From: an uncultured Rhodopirellula sp.
GTDB lineage: Bacteria > Planctomycetota > Planctomycetia > Pirellulales > Pirellulaceae
Direction: 5' to 3'
DNA length: 7,574 nucleotides
Assembly (NCBI GenBank): GCA_913061385.1
Contig: CAJXTM010000153.1
Span: forward strand, 1 to 7,574
Part shown: positions 5,138 through 7,574 of the stretch, one piece after another
Position numbering within the stretch: position 1 is the first letter of the stretch
Layout: the number at the start of each line of letters is the position of its first letter
The notes under the pieces: generated by a model
What the model was told of the DNA's origin: nothing
Databases searched by the model: none
What the model saw: only the letters and a program-made list of their open reading frames with translations
Program-made: the position numbers and the translations under genes

Positions 5138-6124
5138 ATGGTACGCGCAGCCCTTATCGTTCTGGTCATTTCCGTTGCAGCGTCTTGCCAAGCTCAAAAT
5201 ATCGACTGGCAAGAAGTCTTTCCTATTCGCAAGCACGATTTTGGTACCGTCGCCGTGGCTGCGAAAACCGAATTCCGGTTCCCCGTAAAAAACAATACAG
5301 ATCGCCCAATTCATATTCGTACAGTGCGAGCTAGTTGCGGCTGTACGACCCCGATTGTGGAATCGAGCACGATTGGCCCAGACGACACGAGTTACATCCG
5401 AGCCAGATTCAACACTGACACCTTCAAGGGCAAGCGTGGCGCCAATTTGACGGTTGTGATTGATCGTCCGGTGTACACTGAGGTGCGACTTCGCGTCGAT
5501 GGTTACATCCGCAGCGACATGGTATTTCATCCGGGAGCGGTGGAATTTGAAAATGTTTCCAGCGGAGAGCCGACGACTAAGACAGTGAAAGTACTCTACG
5601 CCGGACGCAAAAACTGGCAGATCAACAAGATAGAAAGTCCACTCAATTGGCTCATCACGCACTTTACAGAAGTCAGTCGTGGCCGGGGCAGAGTTGATTA
5701 CGAAGTCTCGGTTGCCATCGGTGATGATGCACCTACTGGTTTTTTTCAGGACGAACTAATTGTTCATACCAACGACTCTGAAATGCCACGTGTTCCTCTG
5801 CGAGTGAGTGGAGAGATCTCAGCACCCCTTACCATCTCACCCGGCGTGATCGCACTGGGAAGCCTGAGGCTTGGCCAGGCCATTTCGAAAAAGCTTGTTG
5901 TTCTTGGCAAGAGTCCATTTGTTATCGAATCGATCTCCGCCGATGGATGGAAAGTGGACGCTTCGTTGGGTACTGCTGCAAAGAAGACGCACATTCTTCA
6001 GCCAGACTTTACCGCAACGGGTGAGGCTACTGGGCCCCGTAAAAACGATCTTGTAATCAAAGCATCCGGGGATAATTCGATCACGGCAACTGCACTGATC
6101 ACTGCTGATATCAGCAGTGAGTGA
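5138..6124 (+). CDS. Secreted DUF1573 protein with three Ig-like modules
   Basis: A 328-residue protein. The signal peptide is 1 to about 19 (ALIVLVISVAAS, then CQA). VAASC is a marginal lipobox, so lipidation at Cys17 is possible but unproven. Module 1 (about 32-125) is a classic DUF1573 domain: HDFGTV at 33-38, F.F.VKNNTDRPI, then SCGCT at 66-70. Modules 2 (about 130-227, starting FHPGAVEFENVSSGE) and 3 (about 232-326, starting ISPGVIALGSLRLGQ) keep the beta-sandwich rhythm but lack the Cys pair. DUF1573 is widespread in Planctomycetes and Bacteroidetes as an ASH-like/Ig-like extracytoplasmic domain with no proven biochemical role. Start 5138 is chosen for its RBS and signal peptide. A 22-bp palindrome encodes most of the last residues, and the stop overlaps a downstream ATG (TGATG). 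It follows the YTV terminator, so it should start a new transcript, and the sulfatase-fold gene lies 59 bases downstream. Confidence 0.9.
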   Translation: MVRAALIVLVISVAASCQAQNIDWQEVFPIRKHDFGTVAVAAKTEFRFPVKNNTDRPIHIRTVRASCGCTTPIVESSTIGPDDTSYIRARFNTDTFKGKRGANLTVVIDRPVYTEVRLRVDGYIRSDMVFHPGAVEFENVSSGEPTTKTVKVLYAGRKNWQINKIESPLNWLITHFTEVSRGRGRVDYEVSVAIGDDAPTGFFQDELIVHTNDSEMPRVPLRVSGEISAPLTISPGVIALGSLRLGQAISKKLVVLGKSPFVIESISADGWKVDASLGTAAKKTHILQPDFTATGEATGPRKNDLVIKASGDNSITATALITADISSE

Positions 6125-6135
6125 TGAGTTTTTTT
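6099..6135 (+). terminator. 22-bp perfect palindrome at the DUF1573 stop, then a T-run
   Basis: TCACTGCTGAT (6099..6109) is followed directly by its exact reverse complement (6110..6120), two bases before the stop codon ends the gene. Seven T occur at 6129..6135. The eight-base gap between stem and T-run is longer than in a canonical intrinsic terminator, so it may be a weak terminator/attenuator, an RNA-stability element or a protein-binding site. As RNA it would fold with a 4-nt loop and a 9-bp stem. Confidence 0.35.
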
Positions 6136-6174
6136 CATCCAAGAGTGGAAAGGTTCATCTTAACGAGAAGGTAG
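6124..6174 (+). CDS. 16-codon ORF overlapping the DUF1573 stop, in frame with the next gene
   Basis: ATG at 6124 overlaps the DUF1573 TGA (TGATG), an arrangement typical of translational coupling. It encodes 16 residues (MSFFHPRVERFILTRR), and stops at TAG 6172..6174. The frame then continues open without interruption into the sulfatase-fold protein. It may be a leader peptide, the original N-terminus separated by a nonsense mutation, or chance. Confidence 0.25.
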   Translation: MSFFHPRVERFILTRR

Positions 6175-6183
6175 GTTTTAAGC

Positions 6184-7531
6184 TTGGTGCTTTGGCCGCA
6201 ACTTCAGTTGATTGGTCTCAACATACTGCAACCCGAAGAAACTCGATCGAGGCAAATCATTGACTTCAGGAAGAATTCAACCGTTGGCACAGTACTGCAC
6301 ATGGTACTGCTCGGGCTAATTTCTGCGTTTGCTACAACGATTGCGATTGAAGCGATCGCCGCATGGGATGGGGTGTCCATAGCTCCGGACAGCACGACAG
6401 CAGCCGGCTGTTTTGTGCTCGCAATCTGGATTTCGGCTCAGTCCCTTTGTTTGATTGCTCCGGCCGTGGGCGTGAGTTTCGCCGTGACTCGATTCATTCG
6501 CGCAGGCGTCTGGACGAATCGCATCACGATACTCACGGCCGTTTACATCTTCGTTCTCCCAGTTTTCTTAATCTGCGACAGCGTGGCATTTGGTTGGACT
6601 GGCCAGCGACTGTTTTCGCTCCTGTCTACAAATACATTCGCTCAATTACCTGCCCTCATTCCATTTGCAAGCAGCGGTTCTCTTGTAGTCTTAGCTGCGA
6701 TCTCCGCTGGCTGTGTGCTCATTCCAGCGGTGTCTTGGATTGGCAGTTGTTGGTTAGTCGCGCGTATGCAGGGCTGGTCGTTAATAGCAGGGTCAATCGT
6801 TGCAGGCTCCGCGTATGTCAGTAGTCTCTTATTTGCTGTTTTTACATTGTCGGGTTTTTATCCAACTTTGTTCGAAGCGATGGAACATCGAGCCTGTGCA
6901 CACCCGTTCTATGTATTCGGACTAATGCACACACCAAACACAGGACCTGAGATTGAGGTTGTACCAACCGAGATCGCAACTGCTGAAAGTTCCTCTGATG
7001 ATAGTTATCAATCACGCCAACGACGTCTGCGGATAGCTCAGGCAACCTCCGCTCGACCGGCTCAGAAGCTACCCGACGTCGTAGTTGTAGTCATTGAGTC
7101 ACTGCGACCTGAATTGATTCAAAGCAATGTCATGCCCAATCTTGCATCTTTGTCCAAGGAAGGCATTCATTGCAAGTATCATTTTTCAGGAGGCAACGCA
7201 ACTAATCATGGAATGTTTTCTCTAATAACTGGCCTTGAACCCATTTGGTTTGACACCGCTCAACGATTTGATCCGGGCATGTACCGCTGGTTCAAAAGTC
7301 TTGGTTACGAGATCGGGTTTTTCGCGGGGGCTGATGACTGGGCGACATTTGAAATGGATGGATTCATTCGAAAAAAGCACTTTGACGAATTTGAGACCAG
7401 TTCCAGAAACGGAATTGCGAGCGATCGCCGCGCGGTCGATTTGGCATCGAGTTTTTTATCACGTGATTCCAACAGAACTCCTGAGACTCTGAATCGTGGA
7501 CCTCGGTTAGCGATTGTCTATGTTTATGGAA
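6184..7531 (+). CDS. Five-TM membrane protein with LtaS/YejM-like sulfatase-fold domain, 3' truncated
   Basis: There are 449 native codons and the end is missing. A basic/polar N-terminus is followed by about five TM segments (near 35-60, 72-102, 113-136, 164-192 and 199-222), then a polar linker (about 250-295) and the start of an alkaline phosphatase/sulfatase-superfamily domain: PDVVVVVIESLRPE (297-310, Glu305 as the expected first metal ligand), MPNLASLSKEGI (317-328) and the motif SGGNATNHGMFSLITG (335-350). Five TMs plus an external catalytic domain is the layout of LtaS lipoteichoic acid synthases and of YejM/PbgA. The residue after GGN, a Thr nucleophile in LtaS, is Ala339 here. The start is uncertain: TTG 6184 is chosen for the AGAAGGTAGG stretch just before it; GTG 6187 is equally possible, and ATG 6301 would cut into TM1. 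The first residues after the last native codon are adapter-encoded. The substrate is unknown; a glycerophosphate, phosphoethanolamine or sulfate ester, or a regulatory role, is possible. Confidence 0.8.
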
Positions 7532-7574
7532 CTGTCTCTTATACACATCTGACGCTGCCGACGACTCCTTACGT
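7532..7574 (-). other. Nextera i5 adapter contamination (synthetic), inverted copy
   Basis: This is the exact reverse complement of positions 5..47: the Tn5 mosaic end at 7532..7550, the read-1 stub at 7551..7564, and index CTCCTTAC (7565..7572), the complement of GTAAGGAG. It ends the native sequence at 7531 and truncates the sulfatase-fold gene. Minus-strand translation from here gives the artefact peptide MYKRQ. Confidence 0.98.

Noticed and set aside
1..7574. 43-bp terminal inverted repeats suggesting a transposon
   Set aside because: The repeats are the Nextera i5 adapter including the Tn5 mosaic end and a sequencing index, so they come from library preparation. No transposase lies between them.

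Overview
This is a fragment of a planctomycete chromosome, most like the Rhodopirellula/Pirellulaceae group. Four gene families in it are typical of that phylum: a planctomycete-type cytochrome c domain (PSCyt1), an exported PQQ-like beta-propeller opening with a DWPRFRGP motif, a cysteine-rich YTV-repeat protein, and a DUF1573 protein with the SCGCT signature. Weak or absent Shine-Dalgarno sites, non-ATG starts and intergenic gaps of several hundred bases also fit. The native DNA is only about 48..7531. Both ends carry an Illumina Nextera (Tn5) i5 adapter with the same index, so both terminal genes are cut by the end of the assembled contig and not by biology.

Layout. 48..417 (minus strand): N-terminal part of a secreted PSCyt1 cytochrome protein. 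418..1057: divergent intergenic region with two competing hairpins and a short hydrophobic ORF. 1058..2494 (plus): secreted PQQ-like beta-propeller protein with a Gly/Arg-rich insert. 2495..3078: intergenic region, no gene recognised, one 14-bp palindrome. 3079..4749 (plus): secreted YTV protein of 556 residues, about 64 of them Cys, built from two arrays of 16-residue repeats and followed by a strong intrinsic terminator at 4804..4836. 4837..5137: leader with two perfect hairpins. 5138..6124 (plus): secreted DUF1573 protein with three Ig-like modules. 6184..7531 (plus): five-TM membrane protein with an LtaS/YejM-type sulfatase-fold domain, truncated by the contig end.

All five proteins are predicted to be exported or membrane-bound, so the region reads as an envelope neighbourhood: a probable disulfide-linked wall protein, extracytoplasmic beta-rich proteins, and an alkaline-phosphatase-superfamily enzyme or pseudoenzyme facing the periplasm. 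The YTV gene looks monocistronic (own RBS, own terminator). The DUF1573 and sulfatase-fold genes lie 59 bp apart on the same strand and may be co-transcribed. I see no defence system, CRISPR array, insertion sequence, tRNA or rRNA. The most interesting biology is the cysteine placement in the YTV repeats and an apparent loss of the catalytic nucleophile in the sulfatase-fold protein.
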